Assembly: GCA_011176535.1 (NCBI GenBank)
Contig: DUEP01000002.1
Location: forward strand, 26,815 to 64,431
DNA from: Anaerolineae bacterium
Lineage (GTDB): Bacteria; Chloroflexota; Anaerolineae; Anaerolineales; DRMV01
DNA: 37,617 bases
Direction: 5' to 3'
The notes under the pieces were generated by a model, which was not told the origin of the DNA, made no database searches, and saw only the letters and a program-made list of their open reading frames with translations. Numbering within the stretch: the stretch's first letter is position 1; each line of letters opens with the position of its first letter. Position numbers and translations under genes: made by a program. This document shows positions 22,857 to 32,971 of this stretch, one piece after another.

Positions 22857-25118
22857 TCATTCGCGGCTGGCGGCGTCCATCACCGCCACGGCGGTGATGT
22901 TCACGATATCGCGCACCTCGTCGCCGGTCTGAAGCACATGCACCGGCGCGCCCATACCCAGCAGGATGGGCCCGATGGCCTCGGCCTTGCCCAAGCGGGC
23001 GAGCAACTTATAGGCGATGTTGGCCGATTCCAAGTCGGGGAAGACGAGCACATTGGCGTCCTTGACCCGGCTGAAGGGGTAGCGTTGCTCGATGATCTCC
23101 GGCACCACCGCGGTGTCGGCCTGCATCTCGCCGTCCACGGCCAGGTCGGGCCGCTTTTGGCGGATGATCTCCACGGCGCGGCGCACTTTCTCGCTGAGCG
23201 GGTGCGGCGTGCTGCCAAAGTTGGAGAAGGAAAGCAGCGCCACGCGGGGCTCTAACTCCAACTGTTTGGCAAAGTCGGCGGCCAGGATGGCGATCTCGGC
23301 CAGGTCCTCGGCGTTGGGGTCGATGTTCACCGTGGCGTCGGTGAACAGGTACACCCGGTCGTTGACGATCATGATGTACAACCCGGCTGCCCTACCCACG
23401 CCCTCGCGGGTGTGGTGGATTTGCAGCGCCGGACGGATCACTTCGGGGTACTCGTAGGTCAACCCGGAAACGAAGGCGTCGGCGTCGCCCATCTTGACCA
23501 TCATCGGGCCGAGCACATTGGGGTCGCTCAGGCGCTTGTAGGCCAGGCTCAGGGTCACGCCCTTGCGCTGGCGCAGTTCGTAGTAGGCTTGCGCATATTC
23601 GTCCATGCGCTCGAAGGCACGCGGATCCACGATCTGCGGGTCGCAATCCAAGCCCAGGCGCTGGATCTTCTCGTGGATCACCTCGGGCCGACCAATGAGA
23701 ATGGGGATGCCGATGCCCTCTTCCGCGATCTGAGCGGCGGCGCGGAGAATCTTGTCCTCCTCACCTTCGGCAAAAACCACGCGCTTCTTGGTCTTGAGGC
23801 TCTTGGCCCGATTCATGAAGAAGTAGCGCACCTGCTGGCCCTTCCCCTGGCGGAAGGCCAACTGCTCGCGATACTCTTCGAGGTCGATGTGCTTGCGGGC
23901 CACGCCGGTTTCCATGGCCGCCTGGGCCACGGCTGGCGCTTCCCAGAGGAGCACCCGCGGGTCGAAGGGTTTGGGGATGATGTACTCCGGCCCGAACCTC
24001 AGGCTCTCCAGGCCATACGCTCGCAGCACACTATCGGGCACATCCTCCTTGGCCAGCGCAGCCAGGGCCTTAGCGGCGGCGATCTTCATCTCGTCGTTAA
24101 TGGCCCGGGCCCGCACATCCAGCGCCCCACGGAAGATGAAGGGGAAGCCCAACACATTGTTGATCTGGTTGGGGTAGTCCGAGCGCCCGGTGGCCACGAT
24201 GGCATCGGGCCGCACTTCTTTGGCCACTTCGTAGGGGATCTCGGGGTCGGGGTTGGCCATGGCAAAGATGATAGGCCGCTCGGCCATTTGCTTGACCATT
24301 TCCGGTTTGAGGATGTTGGCCACCGAGAGGCCGTAAAACACATCGGCGCCCACAATGGCTTCGGCCAGGGTGCGGGCGTCGGTTTCGACGGCGAACTCTT
24401 CCTTGTAGGGGTTCATGCGCTCTTTGCGGCCTTTGTAAATCACGCCCCGGCTGTCACACATGATGATGTTCTCTTTTTTGGCCCCTAACTTGACGGCCAA
24501 CTTGGCGCAGGCGACAGCCGAAGCGCCTGCCCCGGAGACCACAATCTTCACCTCATCGATGCGCTTGCCCACCAGTTCCAGGGCGTTGAGCAACCCGGCG
24601 GCGGAGATGATGGCCGTTCCATGTTGGTCATCATGGAACACGGGAATATCCAGCATCTCCTTGAGTTTTTCTTCCACATAGAAGCACTCAGGGGCCTTGA
24701 TGTCTTCCAGGTTGATCCCGCCAAAGGTAGGGGCGATGGCTGCCACGACGCGGATGAGTTCATCGGGATCGTGCGTATCCACTTCGATGTCAAAAACATC
24801 GATGTCGGCAAAGCGCTTAAATAACACGCCCTTGCCTTCCATCACCGGCTTGGAGGCAAGGGCACCCCGGTCACCCAAGCCCAGGATGGCCGTGCCGTTG
24901 GAGACCACGGCCACCAGGTTCCCCTTGGCCGTGTATTCATAGGCCAGTTCGGAGTCTTTTTCAATCTCTAACACGGGGACGGCGACGCCCGGGGTATAGG
25001 CCAGGGAGAGGTCACGCTGGGTGGCAAGTGGCTTGGTGGGTTCGACGGAAATTTTGCCAGGCTTCCCACCTAAGCGGTGATACTCTAACGCTTCTTCTCG
25101 GGTAATCTTACCGGCCAT
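22857..25118 (-). CDS. maeB: NADP-type malic enzyme with C-terminal phosphotransacetylase-like domain
   Basis: The 753-residue product is a MaeB-type fusion. The malic enzyme part (about 1-420) shows [15 protein letters not shown] with the catalytic Tyr, [33 protein letters not shown] with the catalytic Lys, [18 protein letters not shown], a dinucleotide fold [16 protein letters not shown], and [10 protein letters not shown]. The second part (about 435-753) is a PTA/PTB domain, including [17 protein letters not shown] and [20 protein letters not shown]. The enzyme decarboxylates malate to pyruvate; in known MaeB proteins the PTA domain regulates by binding acetyl-CoA rather than catalysing. 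AAAGGAG lies 6 nt before the ATG. The gene has its own promoter and a strong terminator. Confidence 0.95.
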   Translation of the reverse strand: MAGKITREEALEYHRLGGKPGKISVEPTKPLATQRDLSLAYTPGVAVPVLEIEKDSELAYEYTAKGNLVAVVSNGTAILGLGDRGALASKPVMEGKGVLFKRFADIDVFDIEVDTHDPDELIRVVAAIAPTFGGINLEDIKAPECFYVEEKLKEMLDIPVFHDDQHGTAIISAAGLLNALELVGKRIDEVKIVVSGAGASAVACAKLAVKLGAKKENIIMCDSRGVIYKGRKERMNPYKEEFAVETDARTLAEAIVGADVFYGLSVANILKPEMVKQMAERPIIFAMANPDPEIPYEVAKEVRPDAIVATGRSDYPNQINNVLGFPFIFRGALDVRARAINDEMKIAAAKALAALAKEDVPDSVLRAYGLESLRFGPEYIIPKPFDPRVLLWEAPAVAQAAMETGVARKHIDLEEYREQLAFRQGKGQQVRYFFMNRAKSLKTKKRVVFAEGEEDKILRAAAQIAEEGIGIPILIGRPEVIHEKIQRLGLDCDPQIVDPRAFERMDEYAQAYYELRQRKGVTLSLAYKRLSDPNVLGPMMVKMGDADAFVSGLTYEYPEVIRPALQIHHTREGVGRAAGLYIMIVNDRVYLFTDATVNIDPNAEDLAEIAILAADFAKQLELEPRVALLSFSNFGSTPHPLSEKVRRAVEIIRQKRPDLAVDGEMQADTAVVPEIIEQRYPFSRVKDANVLVFPDLESANIAYKLLARLGKAEAIGPILLGMGAPVHVLQTGDEVRDIVNITAVAVMDAASRE

Positions 25119-25165
25119 AGGAAACTCCTTTTGGAAAAATTGAAAGTGAAGGATGAGCAGTTATC

Positions 25166-25209
25166 ACGGTTGACCCGAACCTATAGTTACAACCGTCACT
25201 AATATTATA
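25166..25209 (-). promoter_or_regulatory. maeB -10 box and a 7-bp inverted repeat at the transcript start
   Basis: Minus-strand TATAAT (25204-25209) predicts a start near 25197. Immediately downstream is an inverted repeat, ACGGTTG (25166-25172) and CAACCGT (25190-25196), with 17 nt between the arms. It would form a hairpin at the very 5' end of the mRNA or act as an operator. The leader is about 80 nt. Confidence 0.5.
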
Positions 25210-25275
25210 CACCTGACCTCGCCAGAAGTTACCCGGAAACGGGAAAAAGGGCGCTTTTTTTCGCAATTTTGATGG

Positions 25276-25523
25276 TATGATTAAGTAGGCAGCACCCTGA
25301 ATGTGACCCGCTTCGGCAACACGGTCACGGCGTTCCCCTTCTGGGTTGGCTTATTCCTGCCGCTGGACGGCAGTGTAGTTGACTCAAAGGAAATCCCGAC
25401 GGACTTGTTTCTCCGCCATCCCCTTTTCGGTGATGGGCGGGGCTCTCTTTGGAAAAGTTTGGGCTCCTCTTTAACACCCGAACCCGTGTGGGATGTCGTT
25501 AACCGCCGTGGCCGAGACTGGTC
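25276..25523 (+). promoter_or_regulatory. Long, structured leader ahead of recX-rny
   Basis: A TATGAT box (25276-25281) lies about 240 nt before the recX start. The intervening region holds three hairpins: GTGACC/GGTCAC (25303-25328), CTGCCG-CTGGA-CGGCAG (25357-25373) and CCGCCATC/GATGGGCGG with one bulge (25413-25440). An 87-codon ORF starting at 25303 runs through it and into recX in another frame, but has no ribosome-binding site or recognisable family. No known riboswitch was recognised. Confidence 0.4.
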
Positions 25524-26197
25524 ATGGCGGTTCTTCGTTCTATGGCGCGCAAAATCACGGCTTTGAAGGCACAAAAACGCAACCCCCAACGGGTCAATGT
25601 GTACCTGGATGGGGAATTCGCCTTCGGCCTGGCCCGCATCGTGGCCGCCTGGCTCCATGTGGGGCAGGAACTCAGCGAAGCCAAAATCGCCGAGTTGCTG
25701 CGCGCCGATGCCGCCGAGCAGGCTTACCAAAAAGCGTGGCGCTACCTGAGTTATCGCCCCCGCAGCGAAGCGGAGGTGCGGACTTACCTGGCGCGACGCG
25801 GCGTGGAGCCAGCCCTCATCGAGAGTGTGTTGGCCCGTTTGCGCGACCTCGGCCTGGTGGACGACGAAGCCTTCGCGCGGGCATGGGTGGAAAACCGGGG
25901 CACCTTTCGCCCGCGCGGACGGCGCGCCTTGCAGGCTGAACTGCGCCAGAAAGGCATCTCCCCCGACCTGGTGGAGCGTGCCCTGGCCGAGGTCGACGAA
26001 GAGCAACTGGCCCTGCAGGCGGGGCTGAAAGCGCTGCGGCGTTACGCCCGCCTGGAGTGGCCGGCTTTTCGTCAAAAGATGGGCGCCTATTTGGCCCGCC
26101 GGGGATTTGATTACGAAACCATCCGGGCCATCCTCCCCCAACTCTGGGAGCGGCGTCCTTCTTCCCCGGATGAACTTAGCGAAAAGGGAGCGAGACG

Positions 26198-26201
<4 letters not shown>
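25524..26201 (+). CDS. recX: Regulatory protein RecX
   Basis: The 225-residue product matches RecX. It has [26 protein letters not shown] at the N-terminus (about 11-36). Three-helix repeats follow: [59 protein letters not shown], then [23 protein letters not shown] and a third repeat ending about 205. RecX binds and limits RecA filaments. The start is ambiguous between the ATG at 25524 and one at 25542 (MARKITAL), neither with a strong ribosome-binding site. The stop overlaps the rny start by 4 bp (ATGA), so the two are translationally coupled. It is not linked to recA here. Confidence 0.9.
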
Positions 26202-27733
<1,532 letters not shown>

Positions 27734-27762
27734 CCCCCATGGCCGGACCCCTCGACTGCTCC

Positions 27763-27796
27763 CTTCCTCCAGGGTTTTGCTCCGCCCTGGGGGAAG
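27763..27796 (+). terminator. Candidate hairpin terminator after rny
   Basis: Twelve-base arms CTTCCTCCAGGG (27763-27774) and CCCTGGGGGAAG (27785-27796) pair with one G-U and a 10-nt loop. No T-tract follows, so it may terminate poorly or only stabilise the transcript end. The rest of the gap to 27988 shows no gene. Confidence 0.4.
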
Positions 27797-27988
27797 TTCC
27801 ATTAAAAGCCATTCGCCCCTGCCTGAGCCTCCGGGCTGCCTGGTAGGCTCCGACGGCCCGCAATGCCCCCGGCAAGCGGCACCGTGGGCCACACCCGCGA
27901 GGCCGCGCCTCAGGGTGCACCCCTGGAGATTCATTTGGCAACGCTTTAGCAACGGGGGGGAAATGAACAGAGGAGGGAACTCACCTGA

Positions 27989-28190
27989 TTGACTGACAAA
28001 ACGCTGCCCATCAGCCAATCTCTCCCATCCTCCGATGAGCCTCGCTGGCGCTTGGCTCATCCGCCCCCTTCCCTCCCTTGCCAAGGGCGAGAAGGGGGCG
28101 GCTTCGGCGACGGAGTCGCGTCGCCGAAACGGGGTAGGGGTAGGGAGAGATCAAACCCAGGGAACCCTCTCGACGAGATTTGTCAGTCAA
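27989..28190. mobile_element. MITE-like element with perfect 12-bp terminal inverted repeats
   Basis: TTGACTGACAAA (27989-28000) is exactly inverted at 28179-28190, and both ends share ATCTCTCCC about 20-25 nt further in. Inside are nested hairpins: TGAGCC/GGCTCA (28036-28059), CCGCCCCCTTC/GAAGGGGGCGG (28061-28101) and TTCGGCGAC/GTCGCCGAA (28104-28129). At about 202 bp it encodes nothing, so it would need a transposase in trans. No clear target-site duplication is seen. It sits 18 bp ahead of the next gene's start codon. Confidence 0.65.
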
Positions 28191-28208
28191 CGAGACAGGA
28201 GAGATACC

Positions 28209-29090
28209 ATGAGCCGCCAAAAAGGGTTCTGGCTTCTTCTGGCTTTCCTGGCCCTGCTCGGTCTGTGGGGCGGGTACCGCGCCGTCCGCGCCGGGGGAAA
28301 CCCGGCCAGCGATCACACGCCCGTAGTGCAGGCCCGTTTCACCGCCCATCTGGGGTTCGTGTTCTGGCAAGCCGATCCGGCCCTTCTCCTGCCGGAACGG
28401 GTGAGCCCCAGGTCGTCTGGCAAGCGGCGGAGGAGGCCGTGCCCACGCAACGACGCCGGGGCTTTGGGGGCACGGACGCCCACACCCCGGGGGTGATGAG
28501 CGCCGGCCTCATCTTTACGGGCGACTTCGACCGCCACCCTCCGCAAAAGGTGGAACTCCGCTTCCCCCACGGCGTCTCCCTGAGCGCCCCGGCCCAACCG
28601 GGAACGGCGTTGACGCCCAGCCCCAGGCGGGCGACGCCCCGCTCCGCGTGGACGAAGGCCTTTGGGCCGCGCCGTACCTCATCCTCTCGCTGTGCGTGGA
28701 TGCTCCGGATACGCGGGCATGGCTGCCGGAGATGCACTTCCAGGTGGGCGATGCGTCTTGGAAGATAGGTTATTTTGCCCTGCAGAACAAAGAGGCCCTG
28801 GGGCGCTCGACGCTTTTGTGCCATTTCCAGATCTACGATCTCAGCCGCGCACCGCTCTCCGGGTCAGGCACGGCCAAAGCGCGGCCAGGGCCTCCCAGGA
28901 AGGCACTGCAGAACTGCGCCTGCAAGGTTTTCGTCTCCAGCCCTATCACTGCCTCAGCGATGAGGAAGCGGAGCGTATCCGGCAGGCGCTGCCCGAGGCC
29001 TGGCAGCAGGGGCACTACGAAAGGGTGGCTTCCCAGGGGCCTCTCCTCTGGTACCCCACCGCGCCGCCCGACGCCTCGGCAGCCCAATAA
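28209..29090 (+). pseudogene. Exported protein of unknown family, broken by about three frameshifts
   Basis: It begins with an ATG preceded by ACAGGAGAG and a signal peptide or membrane anchor (QKGFWLLLAFLALLGLWGGYRAV). The reading frame changes near 28398 (continuing EPQVVWQAAEEAVPTQRRRGFGG and HTPGVMSAGLIFTGDFD), near 28625 (VDEGLWAAPYLILSLCVDAP, then MHFQVGDASWKIGYFALQNK) and near 28870 (ASQEGTAELRLQGFRLQPYH, then EEAERIRQALPEAWQQGHYE) before a stop at 29090. Joined, it would be about 290 residues. I recognise no domain. The MITE just upstream may have disturbed its expression. Either decay or clustered consensus errors could explain the shifts. Confidence 0.6.
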
Positions 29091-29190
29091 GAAGCATGGG
29101 AAGCCGCGATGCGCACGGTAGCCAGGCAGGTGTTCGTCCCCCGGTCAGTCCGGGTGTGGCTCACCGCCGCGCCTTAGGGCCAAAGCATAG

Positions 29191-29221
29191 GGCGGTTGGG
29201 CGCCCAAACCGCCCAACCGCC
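29191..29221 (-). terminator. Hairpin between the broken exported gene and the metallo-hydrolase
   Basis: Perfect 12-bp arms GGCGGTTGGGCG (29191-29202) and CGCCCAACCGCC (29210-29221) enclose 7 nt. On the minus strand it starts 9 nt after the hydrolase stop. There is no T-tract, so it is a candidate bidirectional terminator or a repeat element. Confidence 0.45.
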
Positions 29222-29230
29222 AAAGCGCTT

Positions 29231-29866
29231 CTACCCCCTGACAAAGGGATTGTGCGCCCGTTCATAGCCCACGGTGGTCTCCGGGCCGTGGCCAGGCAGC
29301 ACGCGCGTTTCCGCTGGCAGGGTGAACACCTGCCGACGGATACTGTGAAGCAGGATGGCGTGATCGCCGCCAGGTAGGTCGGTGCGGCCAATGCCTTCGT
29401 AGAAGAGTACATCCCCGCTGAACAGCACCTGCTCTTGCGCGCAGTACAGCACCACATGGCCGGGGGTGTGTCCCGGCGTGTGACGCACCTCGAAGGCGAT
29501 TTTCCCCACCGTAAGCCATTGCCCATGGGCCAGTTCCTCAGTAGAATTGGGCAATGAGCCGATGGAGAGGCCGAACCACTCGGCCCCGCCTTTCCTTTCC
29601 CACAGAGGTTTTTCCAACGGATGGAGCCAGACACGAGGTGTGGGGCTCACCCGGGCCAGCAACCCGGGGATGCCGCCAATGTGATCAAAATGGGCGTGGG
29701 TGACCCAGATGGCGACAATGCGCCATCCATGCTGCTGGGCCATCTGGGCGATGTCCTCTCCCGCGTCAGCCGGGTCGATGACCACCGCCTCACCCGAGGC
29801 CGGGTCGGCCACCAAATACGTGTTCGTCTCTACGGGGCCAAGGACCAACGGGACGATGTGCAGCAT
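29231..29866 (-). CDS. Metallo-beta-lactamase-fold hydrolase, glyoxalase II-like
   Basis: The 211-residue protein starts MLHIVPLVLGPVETNTYLV and has the zinc motif THAHFDHIGG (about 56-65), a second His in HTPGHTPGHVVLYC, the bridging Asp in VLFSGDVLFYEGIGRTDLPGG, and the late His in VLPGHGPETTVGYER. This is the layout of small glyoxalase-II-like thioester hydrolases. The substrate may be S-lactoyl-thiol or another thioester. The start at 29866 is supported by GGGAGGGG directly upstream; the TTG four codons earlier lies in that box. It is divergent from uvrB, with 65 bp between starts. Confidence 0.9.
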   Translation of the reverse strand: MLHIVPLVLGPVETNTYLVADPASGEAVVIDPADAGEDIAQMAQQHGWRIVAIWVTHAHFDHIGGIPGLLARVSPTPRVWLHPLEKPLWERKGGAEWFGLSIGSLPNSTEELAHGQWLTVGKIAFEVRHTPGHTPGHVVLYCAQEQVLFSGDVLFYEGIGRTDLPGGDHAILLHSIRRQVFTLPAETRVLPGHGPETTVGYERAHNPFVRG

Positions 29867-29919
29867 AACCCCTCCCAACAGTGAAGAGCAAACCAGGGAA
29901 AACGCCAGATGCAGGTGGG

Positions 29920-29925
29920 TATAAT
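29920..29925 (+). promoter_or_regulatory. -10 box of uvrB in leaderless position
   Basis: TATAAT lies exactly 6 nt before the uvrB ATG at 29932, the same spacing as for yigZ. No Shine-Dalgarno sequence can be in a transcript starting at that distance. No good -35 or LexA-like palindrome is visible around it. Confidence 0.6.
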
Positions 29926-29931
29926 GTTAAC

Positions 29932-31980
29932 ATGAAAACCTTTCAACTACACGCCCCTTTTGAGCCTACGGGAGACCAACCCGAAGCCATCCGCCGCCTG
30001 GTGGAAGGGGTGCGGAAGGGATACCGGCATCAGGTGCTGTTAGGAGCGACGGGCACGGGCAAGACGTACAGCATAGCCTCGGTGATCGCCCAACTCCAAC
30101 TACCCGCCTTAGTGCTGGCCCACAACAAAACCCTGGCGGCGCAACTGTACGCCGAATTCAAGTCCTTCTTCCCCGAAAACGCCGTCGAGTATTTCGTCTC
30201 CTACTACGACTACTACCAGCCCGAAGCCTACATCCCCCAGCAAGACCTGTACATCGAGAAGGACACCGAAATCAACGAGGAAATCGATCGCCTGCGCCTG
30301 GCGGCCACCACGGCCCTCATGTCGCGCAAGGATGTGATCATCGTGGCCTCGGTCTCGGCCATCTACGGCCTGGGCAGCCCCGAAGCCTATGGCCGCGCCG
30401 TCATCCACCTGGAAGTGGGGCAGATTTACCGTCGCAACGCCCTGCTGCGCCAGTTGGTGGAGAGCCAGTATCAGCGCAACGACCTGGAACTGCGCCCTGG
30501 CACCTTCCGCGTGCGCGGCGATACGCTGGAGGTCGCCCCAGCTTACGAGGAGGAGAAAATCTACCGCATCTCGTTCTTCGGCGACGAGGTGGAGCGCATT
30601 CTGGAAATCAACCCGCTCACCGGGGAGACCTTAGGGGCCTTGCTTTCGGTGACCATCTTCCCGGCCAAGCACTACCTCACCGAAGAGGAAAAACTCCAAA
30701 AGGCCCTGGCCGACATCGAACGCGAACTGGAAGAGCGGGTCGCCTGGTTCAAGGCTCAGGGCAAACTGCTGGAGGCCCAGCGCCTGGAACAACGCACCCG
30801 CTACGACCTGGAAATGCTGCGGGAGGTGGGCTACTGCTCCGGCATCGAGAACTATTCCCGCCATCTGGAACAACGCCCCCCGGGTTCGCCCCCCTGGACC
30901 CTGATGGATTACCTGCCCGCAGAGTATCTGCTCATCATTGACGAGTCGCACATGACCATCCCCCAGATTCGCGGGATGTACCACGGCGACCGCAGCCGCA
31001 AGCAAACCCTGGTGGCTTACGGCTTCCGCCTGCCTTCGGCCCTGGACAACCGACCGCTGACCTTTGAAGAGTTTGAACAAAAGATGGGCTACACCATCTA
31101 CACCAGCGCCACCCCCGGCCCTTACGAACTGCAGAAAGCCGACCAGGTGGTGGAGCAGATCATCCGTCCCACGGGCATTCCGGACCCCAAGGTGGAGGTA
31201 CGGCCCACCAAAGGGCAGGTGGAGGACCTGTTGGGCGAGATCCGCCAACGGATCCAGCGGGGCGAGCGTGTGCTGGTGACCACGCTGACCAAGCACATGG
31301 CCGAGAAACTGAGCGATTACCTCATGGAGCAGGGCATCAAGGTCCACTATCTGCATTCGGAGATTGATACTTTGGAGCGGGTGCAGATTCTCCGCGACCT
31401 GCGCTTAGGGGTGTACGATGTGGTGGTGGGCATCAATCTGTTACGCGAGGGGCTGGATTTGCCCGAAGTGTCTCTGGTGGCTATTCTGAACGCCGACAAA
31501 GAAGGCTTCTTGCGCAGCGCCACGGCGTTGATTCAGACCATCGGTCGCGCGGCGCGGCATGTGAACGGGAAAGTCATCATGTACGCCGACCGGGTCACCG
31601 AGGCCATGCGAGCCGCCATCGACGAGACCAACCGCAGGCGGGCCAAACAACTGGCCTACAACCGTGAGCACGGCATCACCCCGCAAAGCATCGTCAAGCC
31701 GGTGCACGACCTCACGGAGCGTGTGGCGGCCCAGGTGGCCGAAGAAGAGGCCCCATACCGGGTGAAGCACCCCGAGAAAATGGGCGTCGCGGAACTCAAG
31801 GCCCTCATCGCCGAGTTGGAGCGGCAGATGCACCAGGCCGCCGAAGCCCTGGAATTCGAAAAGGCCGCCGCCTTACGGGATCAGATATTCGAACTCAAAG
31901 CGCTGCTGGCCGAAATGCCCGGGTTGAGCCTTAGGGAACGCTTAGACCTGCTGAGCGAGGTGGAGCGGGCGAAGTCGTGA
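29932..31980 (+). CDS. uvrB: Excinuclease ABC subunit B
   Basis: The 682-residue product is full-length UvrB. It begins [17 protein letters not shown] and has Walker [11 protein letters not shown]. The damage-probing beta hairpin lies in [20 protein letters not shown]. Other helicase motifs include [51 protein letters not shown]-like and [19 protein letters not shown]. The C-terminal UVR domain ends the protein ([20 protein letters not shown]). It verifies DNA damage in nucleotide excision repair with UvrA and UvrC, neither of which is in the window. The start is the ATG of MKTFQLHA; upstream codons would cross the promoter. Confidence 0.97.
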   Translation: MKTFQLHAPFEPTGDQPEAIRRLVEGVRKGYRHQVLLGATGTGKTYSIASVIAQLQLPALVLAHNKTLAAQLYAEFKSFFPENAVEYFVSYYDYYQPEAYIPQQDLYIEKDTEINEEIDRLRLAATTALMSRKDVIIVASVSAIYGLGSPEAYGRAVIHLEVGQIYRRNALLRQLVESQYQRNDLELRPGTFRVRGDTLEVAPAYEEEKIYRISFFGDEVERILEINPLTGETLGALLSVTIFPAKHYLTEEEKLQKALADIERELEERVAWFKAQGKLLEAQRLEQRTRYDLEMLREVGYCSGIENYSRHLEQRPPGSPPWTLMDYLPAEYLLIIDESHMTIPQIRGMYHGDRSRKQTLVAYGFRLPSALDNRPLTFEEFEQKMGYTIYTSATPGPYELQKADQVVEQIIRPTGIPDPKVEVRPTKGQVEDLLGEIRQRIQRGERVLVTTLTKHMAEKLSDYLMEQGIKVHYLHSEIDTLERVQILRDLRLGVYDVVVGINLLREGLDLPEVSLVAILNADKEGFLRSATALIQTIGRAARHVNGKVIMYADRVTEAMRAAIDETNRRRAKQLAYNREHGITPQSIVKPVHDLTERVAAQVAEEEAPYRVKHPEKMGVAELKALIAELERQMHQAAEALEFEKAAALRDQIFELKALLAEMPGLSLRERLDLLSEVERAKS

Positions 31981-32280
31981 GGTCGTGGAGTTGTGGGTCG
32001 TGGCATCGTGGGGCGTAGGGCGTGACGTTGGGATGAGGAAGACGCAGAGGGATAGGGAGGCGCAGAGGGCACAGAGGATTGTCGTCGCGTGGTTAGGTCG
32101 TGGCGTCGTGAAGCGTCAATGGCCGTCCTGTCATGGTGAGCGCCCCATGAACGGCACTTCGCACATTGCACATTGCACATCGCACCCCACCGGGTATCCG
32201 GGCATCAGGGCACTGGGCATCAAGGCATCCCCCTACCTCGAACCTCGGACATCGCACGCCGCACCTGACACTGGAGCACC
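31981..32280 (+). repeat. Low-complexity intergenic region with several short tandem motifs
   Basis: The 364-bp gap after uvrB contains no gene. It has GTCGTGG / GTGGCGTCGTG motifs (about 31981-32030 and 32084-32110), an ACGCAGAGGG and GCGCAGAGGGCACAGAGG pair (about 32041-32076), TTGCACA and CATTGCACAT repeats (about 32160-32182), and GGGCATCAGGGCA / GGGCATCAAGGCAT repeats (32198-32229). It looks like decayed repeat sequence. Confidence 0.5.
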
Positions 32281-32344
32281 AAGCATCTAGGCATCCCTAC
32301 AAGGACTTGTCCTGCCCTCAGATGAAGCCCGCGTTGGAGGTCGT

Positions 32345-32842
32345 ATGCCACGCAAAAACAATGTCATCCGCCTTTTAGAGCAACGGGGCATCCCCTACAA
32401 AGCCTTTGAACTGCCGCGGGAGAAGTTGGGCGCCCGGGAGGTGGCACAACGGCTGGGATTGCCCCTGGGCCAGGTCTTCAAGACCATCGTGGTCGTGCGC
32501 GAGGGGCGGGGCAAACCCATCCTGGCCGTGGTGCCCGGCGATCGTGAGGTGGACCTCAAAGCCCTGGCGCGGGCTGTGGGAGAGAAAAAGGTACACCTCC
32601 CCACCGAGCGGGAAGCCGAACGCCTGACCGGCCTGCAAGCCGGGGGCATCTCCCCCCTGGCCCTGGTGGGGCGGCGGTTTCAGGTGGTTTTTGACGACAC
32701 GGTGAAGCAGTGGGAGGCCATCCACCTTTCTGGCGGTGAGCGGGGGCTCAACCTGCGGATCCCGGTTCAGGCCCTTCTCACCCTGCTGAACCCGGTGGTG
32801 GCCCCCATCTCCCGGGGGGACAACTGGATAAAAAATCCATAA
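32345..32842 (+). CDS. ybaK: Cys-tRNA(Pro)/Cys-tRNA(Cys) deacylase YbaK-type
   Basis: The 165-residue protein has the YbaK/ProX editing fold: NNVIRLLEQRGIPYKAFELP at the N-terminus, LGLPLGQVFKTIVVVREGRGKPILAVVPGDREVDLKALAR with the conserved Lys, then GLQAGGISPLAL and FQVVFDDTV, and a terminal LRIPVQALLTLLNPVVAPI. The family hydrolyses mischarged Cys-tRNA(Pro) in trans. AGTTGGAGGT precedes the ATG. It is single, with the amino-acid transporter operon starting 129 bp downstream under its own promoter. Related prolyl-tRNA editing proteins of the same fold are the alternative. Confidence 0.88.
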   Translation: MPRKNNVIRLLEQRGIPYKAFELPREKLGAREVAQRLGLPLGQVFKTIVVVREGRGKPILAVVPGDREVDLKALARAVGEKKVHLPTEREAERLTGLQAGGISPLALVGRRFQVVFDDTVKQWEAIHLSGGERGLNLRIPVQALLTLLNPVVAPISRGDNWIKNP

Positions 32843-32859
32843 AAACCCCTCTAAGCACC

Positions 32860-32888
32860 TTGTAGGATTGATGGAGTTCCTCTATAAT
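32860..32888 (+). promoter_or_regulatory. Promoter of the amino-acid ABC transporter operon
   Basis: TTGTAG (32860-32865), a 17-nt spacer and TATAAT (32883-32888) predict a start near 32895. The leader of about 77 nt ends in the strong ribosome-binding site GAAGGAGGAGAG ahead of the ATG at 32972. Confidence 0.65.
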
Positions 32889-32971
32889 CCTTCCAAGTTA
32901 GGAAAAGGGTTTGGTTCCATGATGCCTTTCCCTGCTCCCTATCCCTTGAACCTCTCGAAGGAGGAGAGAAG

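Noticed and set aside
25303-25566. 87-codon ORF in the recX leader
   Set aside because: It has no ribosome-binding site and no recognised family, and it runs into recX in a different frame; recorded only as part of the leader.
31981-32280. Post-uvrB gap considered as a small gene or RNA
   Set aside because: Open frames there are built of short repeats with no ribosome-binding site, promoter or coherent structure.
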